A stretch of 64,000 nucleotides of DNA. It comes from JAHRAW01 sp965226545. GTDB taxonomy: Bacteria; Pseudomonadota; Gammaproteobacteria; Arenicellales; Poriferihabitantaceae. Made by a program: the position numbers and the translations under genes. The stretch lies in contig OZ245364.1 of the NCBI GenBank assembly GCA_965226545.1, positions 1,736,001-1,800,000 on the forward strand, in the 5' to 3' direction. Shown here piece after piece: positions 1 to 7,828 of the stretch (the first letter of the stretch is position 1; the number at the start of each line of letters is the position of its first letter). Under the pieces are notes generated by a model. That model searched no databases and had not been told where the DNA came from. It saw only the letters and a list, made by a program, of their open reading frames with translations.

Positions 1-571
1 GCGTTCCGGCATTCTCGCGGCACAACGCTTTGCCGATTTTAATTTCTTCAGCGAGGTTATGCGCATGCTCTTCATTGAAGCCAACCGCCCTTAGGACGTC
101 AATCTCTTCGATGATTTGCGGTGCACCGTTCGGCGGGTTTTTCCATTCATTGCAATGGTCGTGGGTGTAGTCGCTCAGTTGGCGACCGGTCATGTGACCG
201 AATTTGTCCCAGACGATTTGCAATATCTCCCTATTCATCTCGCTGAAATAATTCAATTTGTTCTCCGACACCGTCGTGCATAATTTCAAATTGGACGAGC
301 CGGGGGTGCGGGCGGCAAACCATCGATTCCACACCGCTTGTTCCGAAACATCGGCTTGGTCTTGCATCAATTCAGCCGCCTTGCGCAAAATTGGGCCATT
401 CGGTAACGAAAACATATCGTCGTTGGAAATGACATAACATGCGCGACGCATCGATTCGCGGTCGGCGAGGTATAGAAGTTTCATTAACTTCAATGCATCA
501 ATTTCGCCGCCTTCACGGTCGGCGAAAAATGCCGCCATTTGTGAAAGCGTGATTATCATTTGTCGTCTCAT
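1..571 (-). CDS. Panacea-domain (SocA-like antitoxin) protein, copy 1, 3' end cut by window edge
   Basis: The reading frame starts at ATG 571 and is open to the window edge; by alignment with the neighbouring copy only the last couple of codons are missing. It encodes about 190 residues and is closely similar to the gene at 742-1320 along its whole length, with the same Panacea (DUF4065) features: LKLMKLLYLADRES near residue 30, a SLPNGPI segment and a C-terminal DYTHDHCNEW segment. Panacea proteins are known as antitoxins that neutralise many unrelated toxins, or as regulators. A GAGGA ribosome-binding site lies 8-9 bases upstream, and the promoter at 602-630 is nearly the same as that of copy 2. 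No toxin gene is visible beside it; one could lie beyond the left edge. Family assignment is fairly sure; the antitoxin role is inferred. Confidence 0.75.
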   Translation of the reverse strand, partial: MRRQMIITLSQMAAFFADREGGEIDALKLMKLLYLADRESMRRACYVISNDDMFSLPNGPILRKAAELMQDQADVSEQAVWNRWFAARTPGSSNLKLCTTVSENKLNYFSEMNREILQIVWDKFGHMTGRQLSDYTHDHCNEWKNPPNGAPQIIEEIDVLRAVGFNEEHAHNLAEEIKIGKALCRENAGT

Positions 572-585
572 TTGCGTTGTCCTCT

Positions 586-612
586 GTTTGTACTTGTCGA
601 CACTTTACAAAC
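586..612. promoter_or_regulatory. operator-like inverted repeat over the -10 of copy 1
   Basis: The arms GTTTGTA and TACAAAC flank a perfect 8-base palindrome TGTCGACA, in all 27 bases, covering the -10 element. The same 27 bases occur upstream of copy 2. A palindrome over the promoter is what an autoregulated antitoxin would bind; the binding itself is inferred. Confidence 0.5.
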
Positions 613-630
613 TCGCGGCGCGACTGTCAA
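602..630 (-). promoter_or_regulatory. sigma-70 promoter of Panacea copy 1
   Basis: On the minus strand a perfect -35 TTGACA (630-625) is followed by a 17-base spacer and a -10 TAAAGT (607-602). The identical -35, spacer length and -10 recur upstream of copy 2, while most of the spacer differs, which argues that both are kept by selection. Confidence 0.65.
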
Positions 631-741
631 TGTGACAACTTCGCAGGCGTTAATATCGTTTAAGCGTCGGCAACCCAAGGCATTTGGAATCAACATCGCA
701 TCACGCCGCACAGTTTCCATCAACATCAACTCCATCACGAA

Positions 742-1320
742 TTAAACCGGCGTTCCGGCATTCTCGCGACACATCGCTTTGCCGGTTTTAATTTCTTCGG
801 AGAGGTGTTGCACATATTTTTCATCAACGCCGCCCGCCCTTAGCACGTCAATTTCTTCGATGGGCGTCGGCGCACCGTTCGGCGGGTCGCGCCATTCATT
901 GCAATGGTCGTGGGTGTAGTCGCTCAGTTGGCGACCGGTCATGTGACCGAATTCATTCCAGACGATTTGCAATATTTCCCTATGCAACTCGCTGAAATAA
1001 TTCAATTTGTTCTCCGACACCGTCGTGCACAATTTTAAATTGGACGAGCCGGGGGTGCGGGCGGCAAACCATTGGTTCCATACCCGCTGTTCCGAAACAT
1101 CGGCTTGGTCTTGCATCAATTCAGCCGCCTTGCGCAAAATTGGGCCGTTCGGCAGGGAGAACATATCGTCGTTGGAAATGACGCGACTGTCACGCCGCAT
1201 CGACTCGCGGTCGGCGAGATAGAGAAGTTTCATTAACTTCAATGCATCAATCTCACCGCCTTCACGGTCGGCGAAAAACGCCGCCATTTGTGAAAGCGTG
1301 ATTATCATTTGTCGTCTCAT
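742..1320 (-). CDS. Panacea-domain (SocA-like antitoxin) protein, copy 2
   Basis: This 192-residue protein is the complete tandem paralogue of the gene at 1-571. The Panacea/DUF4065 fold is indicated by LKLMKLLYLADRES (about residues 28-41), ISNDD and SLPNGPI (about 48-60) and the C-terminal DYTHDHCNEWRDP motif. The start ATG at 1320 is chosen because GAGGA lies 8-9 bases upstream; an in-frame ATG four codons later is less well placed. The two copies differ most in the last 40 residues and around residue 45. The preceding gene on this strand, an autotransporter, ends in a terminator whose U-tract almost abuts this promoter, so the gene is transcribed on its own. The antitoxin function is known for the family but not shown here, since no toxin partner is visible. 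Confidence 0.8.
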   Translation of the reverse strand: MRRQMIITLSQMAAFFADREGGEIDALKLMKLLYLADRESMRRDSRVISNDDMFSLPNGPILRKAAELMQDQADVSEQRVWNQWFAARTPGSSNLKLCTTVSENKLNYFSELHREILQIVWNEFGHMTGRQLSDYTHDHCNEWRDPPNGAPTPIEEIDVLRAGGVDEKYVQHLSEEIKTGKAMCRENAGTPV

Positions 1321-1334
1321 TTGCGTTGTCCTCT

Positions 1335-1361
1335 GTTTGTACTTGTCGACACTTTACAAAC
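1335..1361. promoter_or_regulatory. operator-like inverted repeat over the -10 of copy 2
   Basis: Arms GTTTGTA/TACAAAC enclose the palindrome TGTCGACA. The sequence is identical to the element at 586-612 and overlaps the -10, which suggests coordinated (auto)repression of both Panacea copies. Confidence 0.5.
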
Positions 1362-1379
1362 GACCGACGTGGCTGTCAA
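1351..1379 (-). promoter_or_regulatory. sigma-70 promoter of Panacea copy 2
   Basis: A perfect -35 TTGACA (1379-1374), a 17-base spacer and a -10 TAAAGT (1356-1351) lie about 30 bases upstream of the start codon. The arrangement is the same as for copy 1. Confidence 0.7.
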
Positions 1380-1382
1380 GAT

Positions 1383-1412
1383 AAAAAAAACCGCGCAACA
1401 AAGTCACGCGGT
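1383..1412 (-). terminator. rho-independent terminator of the 1447-6840 gene
   Basis: On the minus strand a 6-bp stem ACCGCG/CGCGGT with an 11-base loop is followed by a run of eight T. It lies about 35 bases past the autotransporter stop codon and just before the promoter of the Panacea gene. Confidence 0.75.
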
Positions 1413-1446
1413 GTAAAAAGACAAAGACCAAAAAGTTCGGCGCGGG

Positions 1447-4400
1447 TTAGAAATCCATTTGACCGCGCAGCAGTACGCTTTGGGATTCATCGTCGGCTTG
1501 GGAGTGTTTTTGTTGGCCGGTTAAGTTCAGGGTGAATTGTCGGCGTAATGCCCAGTCGACGCCGAGGCGGTAGGTGTCGTTGGTTTCTTGGTGTGACCAT
1601 TCGGTGAACGGGGTGAATATGCCGTGCGCGGCTTGGATGCCCCAGCCTACTCGTGCGGCGATTTGCATTGTGTACTCTTGCGGGTCGCTTTCGTAGTCGA
1701 GGGAGTTTGACCAGAGGTCTTGGCGGTCGTTGTCGCCGTAACTCGGGCGGAGTTGCAGGGATAAGCCTTGTCCGTCCAAGCCGGGGTCGTTGCGCAGCAT
1801 TGCGAATACGCCCCATTCTTCATATTCGCCGTCCGCGGATAAGGCGGCATGCAGGCGCAGTTCGCCGCTGACTTCGCGTTGTGCGCCGGCGGCGCGGAAG
1901 CCGGTGGAGGCATCGATGCCGCCGCCGGTGTCGGAATCGCCGAAATCGTAGCGCAAGCCGAGTTCATAGGTGGGTTCGTATAACCCGCCGCTTGCCAGCA
2001 ATCGCGCGCTGCTGACTTCCATCGCCAATCGCGCCAAACCGCCATCGATGGTTTGTGCGTCTAATTTTTGTCCGAATTCGGTTTGGGTCTCATCCAGCGT
2101 CAATTGGCTCGAGAACACTTCGGCTTTGACGCGCACTTGGGTTTGTCTATCCGCCGCTGATGTGCCGCTAAACCCCAGGGCGGTGCTGTTTAACGCCGCA
2201 TCGCTGATGTATTCGAGTTCGCGGTCTTGGGCGTCTCGGCGGGAGATGGTTAAATCGCCGCGCATGTGTCCAATGCTCGCCCACCAATCCAAGCCGCCGC
2301 CGCGCCAACTGATATACGGATGCACGCCGGATAAATCCAACAGGTAATTGCCTTTGCCGGCGGAGGTGTCTTCGCCGACATCGTCGTAATCGATTTCACT
2401 GCGCGCCCATGCGCCCATCAAGCCGATGATGGTGGTGTCGCTGAGGGTGCTGTCCAGCCCGACATAGACGCCGCGCGATTGCCCGTCGTATTGCAGTTCG
2501 GGCGAATCGCCTTGATATTCGCGGTATCGTCCGCTCATCCAAAACGCCGTGCCGCCGGGGAATAGTGAGCCGTCCGCCGCCGTCAACGGCATTTGCATTT
2601 GCGTGCCGTCGAAGAGTTGTTTCCAATCCGTATCGCCATCAGCCATTGATTTGGCGTTATGGGCGAAGAATTTGGCGAGCGAATCGTATCCGCCAACCGA
2701 TGCATTAATCGAATCCTGCCCACGATTGCCGGCGCTGACCCGTTGGGCGATGCGGCCGGTGACGGCGTTGATCGAATCCGAGACGATGGCGTTGGATAAT
2801 TCGCCGAGCAGTTTTGTGTTGACATCAACATAGGCATCGCCGGCGGTCAAGATAAACAGCAGGCGTATTTCGGTCGACATCGGTACATCGTTAAAGTCGG
2901 TGGCGGTTAATTCGAAGACATAGTTCACTTCGTTCTTTTTGCCGTCGTTGAGTTCGACTTGTTTCTCGCTGATGATTTCGAGTTGGTCGGTCGGGGTTAA
3001 CCCGGTGTTGATGTAGATGTCTTCATCGTTGGTCGGGGTTTCACCGTGTTCCAGCCGCTCCCGATAAGTGGCCGGGTCGCCTTGTAAGTTAAAGGTGGTG
3101 ACGAATTGAATTCGATTGCCGTCGCAATTCGCATTATCAACATTGCACTTGGTCGCCGGGTCGGAATCATCGCCGTGGAATCCGGGCGGCAGATTGCGGA
3201 TGCTCGCATCCGCCGAATACTCGCCGGTGTCCGAGTCGATTTGCGCGGAGGTCAGGCTTTCCAGCGTATACGACACTACCCGCCGTTCGGATGCGGGAAT
3301 CTGCGTGATGTGAAAACGGTCTTCCCGGTCGTCCATCACCACTTGCGGCACCATATCGATGATGTCGCCGTTGCGATAATCGATGACCGGCAAGGTCAAA
3401 TCGTAGCCGTCCTCGGCAAACATCGCCGCTTCGACATAGATAAAGGTGAGCAGCACCGATGATTTAATGCCGGTGAAATTGCCGTTAACTTCGTCCAGTT
3501 CATGCACGGTGTAAGTGGCGACAATCATCGGGCCAATATGTTCGTCATCGCCGATTGGCGTGGTGGTGAAGGTGATGCCGTGCGTTGCGGTGGCGTAGGT
3601 GGTGGAGCCGACGAATGTGGGGTCGCCATAGGTAATGCCGTCCGCACTGTTTTTCTGCACAAAATCCGTGCCGCCTTGATTCACCGAGCCGACAATGGCG
3701 GCATCGGCGGTCACCTCATAACTTGCATTCATCGGTGCGTTGTTAATAGTGACGCCGAGCGCGAAATTCTGTCGATGCGGAAAGTTGGTGACATAAATCG
3801 TCGACGGCTCGAATGCAATCTCCGGCTGCGGCAATACCGTGATATTAAAGGTCAACGGGCTAAGCGGCATTACATTGTTGGCATCCGTGGCGGTATACAC
3901 AATTTCATGCACCCCAAGCGACGACTCAGTCGGCGTGCCGCTGATGGTTCGGGTGTCCGAGTCCGGGTCGAAGGTGAAGGTTAAATCGCTCGGCAGCCCG
4001 AATACTTCATAGGTAATCGGCAATAAACCGGTGACTTGCACTTCGGGCAATTCAAAGGCATTTTCGGTATAGGTAAAAATCCCGCTGGCCGGCAATTTAA
4101 ACGGCATCGGTTCATCGACCAAATAGCGCACATCCAATTGCGCATTGGTGCCAAAACTCGGTTGGGCAACCAATACGGCGGTGATGACTATCGGCACGGA
4201 CGCCTGCCCGCTCGAATCGTAGCCGTGATAGGTCAGCAATGCCGACGCCGGCAAGTTGGCCGGCACCGGGATGTTGTTCTCATCCGGATACATACTCACG
4301 CCAAATTCACTGCGGCGACTGCCTTCGACTGGGCTGGATATCAGCCAATCGGGTTTGCCGCTGGTTACGCTGTATTCGGTGTCGGCGACCGTGTCGGGCG

Positions 4401-6840
4401 GCGGCAATATCGTAGACGGCTCAGCCACCGGCAAGGTCAATTCATTATTGGCATTTTGCCCGACAGTAAAGGTCAGCGAATCTTTATACGACACACCGCG
4501 CCGATTTTCCGCCCCAGGCCCGCCAAAATACGGCGCCTCGACGACTTGGATGGTGAATGTCACCGCCCCCGTTGCGCCATCGAAATCATCGGTGGCGGTC
4601 AGCACAAAACTTTGCGCTTGTGCTTCGACTAATGCGTTTCGGTCGTTTTCGGTGTTGCCGTTGATTTGCGTTGCATCGCCGTTTAATGCCAAGCCGTTCT
4701 TAAAGAGTGTGTTGTTGCTGTGGGAGGTGCCGTCGAAGAGTTGGGTTAATTCATATTCGACCGCACCGATGATGTTGTCCGCTTCGGCGAAGGTTACGGT
4801 CGGTATCGCCGCTTGACGGAAGATGATTGTTACATCGCTTTGCGCAATGGTGATTTCCGGCAACACGGCGATTTTGGTGTCGGCTTGCGCTTCGGCGCCG
4901 TTGGCGTCTCGTGCGTGTAGCGTGAAATCGCGGTCTTCTTGCGCTGCGTGAACTGCGATACCGCTCATGATTCGTTGTAACGGGTCGAAGATTAAGCCAC
5001 TGATGGTCGGGGTGATGCCGGCGGCGGCATTTTCGAATGTCGTGAAGTTGCTGTTGGTGTTGTTTTTGCCAAGCGTCAGGCGATAAGCCAGCGGTTCCAG
5101 CGGATGTTGTTCGGCTTGGGGCAAGGTTTTTGCGCTCTGCGTGCCTTGACGGAAGGTGTAGCCGTTGCCAAGCGTGGTGATGCTTGCGGGGCTGAAACTC
5201 GGCGCCGGATGCACCGACATGGTGAGGAGGAGGTTGGCGGTGACGAAGTTTGCATCGGTGGCGGTGATGGTAACTTCAATCGGGCTCGGCGTCGGCGTGT
5301 TCGGCACGCCGGCAATCACCGGCGGGTTGGCGGCGGATGCCAATGCCAATCCGCCCGGCAAGCCAAAGGCGGTTATTTTGAGGTCGCCTGCGCCGTCTTG
5401 GGCGGCTATCAAGGTTTGGTTGACCGTTGTGGTTTCGCTGAAGGTGAGGGCGGGTTGCGTCGATGCGAAGTTTGGCGCCGCCACTAAATCGGCGGAGAAG
5501 GTGAGTTCGCCGATTTGCGTGCCTGCACTTTCCACTTTGTATACATTGCCGGTGGTTTGTGCGGAGTAAGTTGCGGCGCCGGTTAACGACAGTTTGGCAA
5601 GCGGTTCGTTGCCGCTCGGTTGGCTAAGCGAAAACCAATCTGCGCCGGTTGTTAATGTATGGGTGAACGGCGCCGTGCCGGAGGTGATGCCCGGCAGGTT
5701 ATACGAGTTGTTTTGTCCGATGGTGAAAGTCAATGCGCCGATAGTGCCATCGAATAAAACCGGCGGGCTGGAGACGGTGATGCGCACGCTATGCGAGCCC
5801 GGTGCGCTGTCGAAATCATCGATGACGCTCAATTCATAATCGGCGGCGGCGGTGATGGCGGTGGCGGCGCCGTACAGATGCCAGTTGTTGGTGCCGGCTA
5901 TCATTGTCAACAACAATCCGGCTGGCCATGTCGGCGTCGTAAAGGTCGGCGTGCCGACTACGCCGGTTACTGTAAAGGTGGTGTCGACCACTTCGGATAC
6001 GCCGAGTGACAGGGTGCTTTCGCCGCTGATGGTTAAGGCGTCGACGATTTGTATTTTGGTGTTAAACGCGCCATAGGGTCGCCCGGCATAAGAACTGCGG
6101 CTGGTTGCCCCGGAGGGCGAGCCGTTGACATCACGATAAAACCAGCCCAACGCTTTGCTGTTGACGGCGCGGGTTGGGGTGCCGCTGAGGATGTTGGTCG
6201 ATGGATCGAGTGACAGCCCGTCGGTGTCGGCATCGCTGCCCACGGCTGCAAGGCTATCCCATTGGGCGACGCCCGATCTTTGCGGCGGGTTGCGCACTGT
6301 GCCAATCAATAACCGATAGGTAATCGTTCCTGTTACGCCGCCGGAGACGATTGGCAAGGTGTAGTTGGTGGTCGAAACGCCAACGCGGAAAGTGAAGCCG
6401 TTTTGCAACCGAAGCGTTTCAAGTTGGTCGGCAATAGTCGGCGGGAGAGTCAAATAGCGATATAAGGTGATGTTCGCCGAGGCAGTGCCGTCCGCGTCTT
6501 CGACTTGGAAAACACAATCGCCGCCGAAAGTCGCGCCGGTGTTGGCGCTAACCGACCAAACGATTCGCGTGTCGTCGAGGATGCTGATTGGTGCGCCGCT
6601 TAGGCCGGTGCAAGCAACGCCGCTCTTGATGTTGTATGGCGCAGTGCCGCCGCTAATCACTTGCGGCAAGGTGTATGTCTGGCCCGACAGCGAGGTGCTC
6701 GAGAAAGTAACCGGCGAAGCGTTGTTGGTTAAATTCACCTGCCCCACCGCCGCCGACGGCGTCGCGAAATATAAAACCGCCGCCAATACGGCGAGTGCCG
6801 GGTTGGCGAAATGTTTGGTCTTCAAAATGTTGGGAATCAT
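1447..6840 (-). CDS. giant autotransporter-like adhesin with Ig/cadherin-like repeats and C-terminal beta-barrel
   Basis: This 1797-residue protein has an N-terminal signal peptide: a short basic segment, then a hydrophobic core around ALAVLAAVLYFA, with a likely cleavage near residue 33. It is followed by roughly 1300 residues of beta-rich repeats of the putative-Ig/cadherin type (recurring LPQVISGGTAPY- and SGTPT-like segments). From about residue 1335 there is a helical linker (SNAIVSDSINAVTGR) and then an autotransporter-type barrel of alternating aromatic/hydrophobic strands. It ends in QMDF, a terminal Phe as expected for outer-membrane barrels. The barrel region is clearly related to that of the divergent gene at 7829-14104. 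It should be surface-exposed in the outer membrane as an adhesin; the ligand is unknown. Confidence 0.8.
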   Translation of the reverse strand: MIPNILKTKHFANPALAVLAAVLYFATPSAAVGQVNLTNNASPVTFSSTSLSGQTYTLPQVISGGTAPYNIKSGVACTGLSGAPISILDDTRIVWSVSANTGATFGGDCVFQVEDADGTASANITLYRYLTLPPTIADQLETLRLQNGFTFRVGVSTTNYTLPIVSGGVTGTITYRLLIGTVRNPPQRSGVAQWDSLAAVGSDADTDGLSLDPSTNILSGTPTRAVNSKALGWFYRDVNGSPSGATSRSSYAGRPYGAFNTKIQIVDALTISGESTLSLGVSEVVDTTFTVTGVVGTPTFTTPTWPAGLLLTMIAGTNNWHLYGAATAITAAADYELSVIDDFDSAPGSHSVRITVSSPPVLFDGTIGALTFTIGQNNSYNLPGITSGTAPFTHTLTTGADWFSLSQPSGNEPLAKLSLTGAATYSAQTTGNVYKVESAGTQIGELTFSADLVAAPNFASTQPALTFSETTTVNQTLIAAQDGAGDLKITAFGLPGGLALASAANPPVIAGVPNTPTPSPIEVTITATDANFVTANLLLTMSVHPAPSFSPASITTLGNGYTFRQGTQSAKTLPQAEQHPLEPLAYRLTLGKNNTNSNFTTFENAAAGITPTISGLIFDPLQRIMSGIAVHAAQEDRDFTLHARDANGAEAQADTKIAVLPEITIAQSDVTIIFRQAAIPTVTFAEADNIIGAVEYELTQLFDGTSHSNNTLFKNGLALNGDATQINGNTENDRNALVEAQAQSFVLTATDDFDGATGAVTFTIQVVEAPYFGGPGAENRRGVSYKDSLTFTVGQNANNELTLPVAEPSTILPPPDTVADTEYSVTSGKPDWLISSPVEGSRRSEFGVSMYPDENNIPVPANLPASALLTYHGYDSSGQASVPIVITAVLVAQPSFGTNAQLDVRYLVDEPMPFKLPASGIFTYTENAFELPEVQVTGLLPITYEVFGLPSDLTFTFDPDSDTRTISGTPTESSLGVHEIVYTATDANNVMPLSPLTFNITVLPQPEIAFEPSTIYVTNFPHRQNFALGVTINNAPMNASYEVTADAAIVGSVNQGGTDFVQKNSADGITYGDPTFVGSTTYATATHGITFTTTPIGDDEHIGPMIVATYTVHELDEVNGNFTGIKSSVLLTFIYVEAAMFAEDGYDLTLPVIDYRNGDIIDMVPQVVMDDREDRFHITQIPASERRVVSYTLESLTSAQIDSDTGEYSADASIRNLPPGFHGDDSDPATKCNVDNANCDGNRIQFVTTFNLQGDPATYRERLEHGETPTNDEDIYINTGLTPTDQLEIISEKQVELNDGKKNEVNYVFELTATDFNDVPMSTEIRLLFILTAGDAYVDVNTKLLGELSNAIVSDSINAVTGRIAQRVSAGNRGQDSINASVGGYDSLAKFFAHNAKSMADGDTDWKQLFDGTQMQMPLTAADGSLFPGGTAFWMSGRYREYQGDSPELQYDGQSRGVYVGLDSTLSDTTIIGLMGAWARSEIDYDDVGEDTSAGKGNYLLDLSGVHPYISWRGGGLDWWASIGHMRGDLTISRRDAQDRELEYISDAALNSTALGFSGTSAADRQTQVRVKAEVFSSQLTLDETQTEFGQKLDAQTIDGGLARLAMEVSSARLLASGGLYEPTYELGLRYDFGDSDTGGGIDASTGFRAAGAQREVSGELRLHAALSADGEYEEWGVFAMLRNDPGLDGQGLSLQLRPSYGDNDRQDLWSNSLDYESDPQEYTMQIAARVGWGIQAAHGIFTPFTEWSHQETNDTYRLGVDWALRRQFTLNLTGQQKHSQADDESQSVLLRGQMDF

Positions 6841-7226
6841 TGTCGGCTCTGTCTGTCAGGTTGTTGAGGGCAACGGCGCACCGTTGCCTTGCAATTTATG
6901 CGATGCAATGTACGCGGTGATTATGCACATAAGTCAATCGAACTGCAAGTGCAACGACAACACAACATTACGCCGCACAAGCGGGGCGGATGATAGCACA
7001 TTACGCAAGGCATTGTCGTGCAAAATTATTGCGCACATTGTAGGGCGTTTAATTTGTCGATGGCGGTTATTTAATGTATGCAATAAATGTATGCAATAAT
7101 TGCGCGGCAATGGCGCGGGGCATTTATCTCGACAACATTTATCTCGCCAACAATGCCCGCGCAAATTGTAGGGCATTTTACCCCGTCCGCCGCATCAAGT
7201 TTTTAATAATTCGCACATCATAAATT

Positions 7227-7288
7227 TTCACCCATTCGCCGCCGCGCAGTTTTATTGATTCAGAAGTGTTCACCCATTCGCCGCCGCG
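7227..7288. repeat. 20-bp direct repeat pair, 42 bp apart
   Basis: TTCACCCATTCGCCGCCGCG occurs at 7227-7246 and again at 7269-7288 in the same orientation. This could be a pair of regulator sites or a simple duplication. Confidence 0.6.
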
Positions 7289-7367
7289 AACAAGTTTAAC
7301 GCGTAAATTAAATTAATAATGAGTAAATAATGCGTAACCTAAATAAAACTTGCCCCCAAATAAAAAC

Positions 7368-7396
7368 TTGACACCCCAAATTTTTCGGTATACGCT
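7368..7396 (+). promoter_or_regulatory. candidate promoter upstream of the 7493 terminator
   Basis: A perfect -35 TTGACA (7368-7373) is followed after 15 bases by TATACG (7389-7394). The spacer is short, so the -10 choice is uncertain. A transcript from here would run about 120 nt to the terminator at 7493-7519. Confidence 0.4.
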
Positions 7397-7492
7397 TGGC
7401 GTTATTGTTTATACGACATTTTTACTTCGGGCTTTGCAGGTGTTCATTTGGCTTTTTTTTCGCGCCGACATCACCTTTCTTCAATTTGCCCC

Positions 7493-7519
7493 GCCGCGCC
7501 CCTCGCGCGGCTTTTTTTT
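7493..7519 (+). terminator. strong rho-independent terminator upstream of the 7829 adhesin gene
   Basis: A perfect 7-bp GC stem GCCGCGC/GCGCGGC with loop CCCTC is followed by eight T. No gene ends just before it on this strand, so it closes a short leader RNA or small RNA, or acts as an attenuator for the 7829 gene. Confidence 0.7.
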
Positions 7520-7828
7520 AATTTTTTTCATCTCGCATTCATTATCATCCAACCATCACATCCAACCATCACACATTATAATTCGCGCGTCTTCGCGCCC
7601 TTGCAAATGCATCTTAACAATCGCTTGGGGTTGTGGCATAATCCGCGCGGTATTGGCTAATGCGCATCTTGACAACCTCGCCAAAAAAGGCGATACTTTT
7701 GTGCGGTCAATGTTTGCATATCGGTCGGCAATTCGGCGGCGCATCATTACCGATGAGCGCATCGGGTTGGCGGTTTGTTTTAACAACGCTTTCGCATCTT
7801 CAACAACGCTTTTTTTAGAGGGTTACCA

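Larger units (their letters stand above)
6841..7828. other. 1-kb divergent intergenic region between the two adhesin genes
   Basis: No convincing gene is seen. It holds a duplicated 20-base word (7227-7246 and 7269-7288), a repeated ATTGTAGGGC word (about 7040 and 7160), a TATGCAATA doublet (about 7077-7095), and a promoter followed by a strong terminator (7368-7519). Open frames here are short, low-quality and cross the terminator. Confidence 0.6.
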
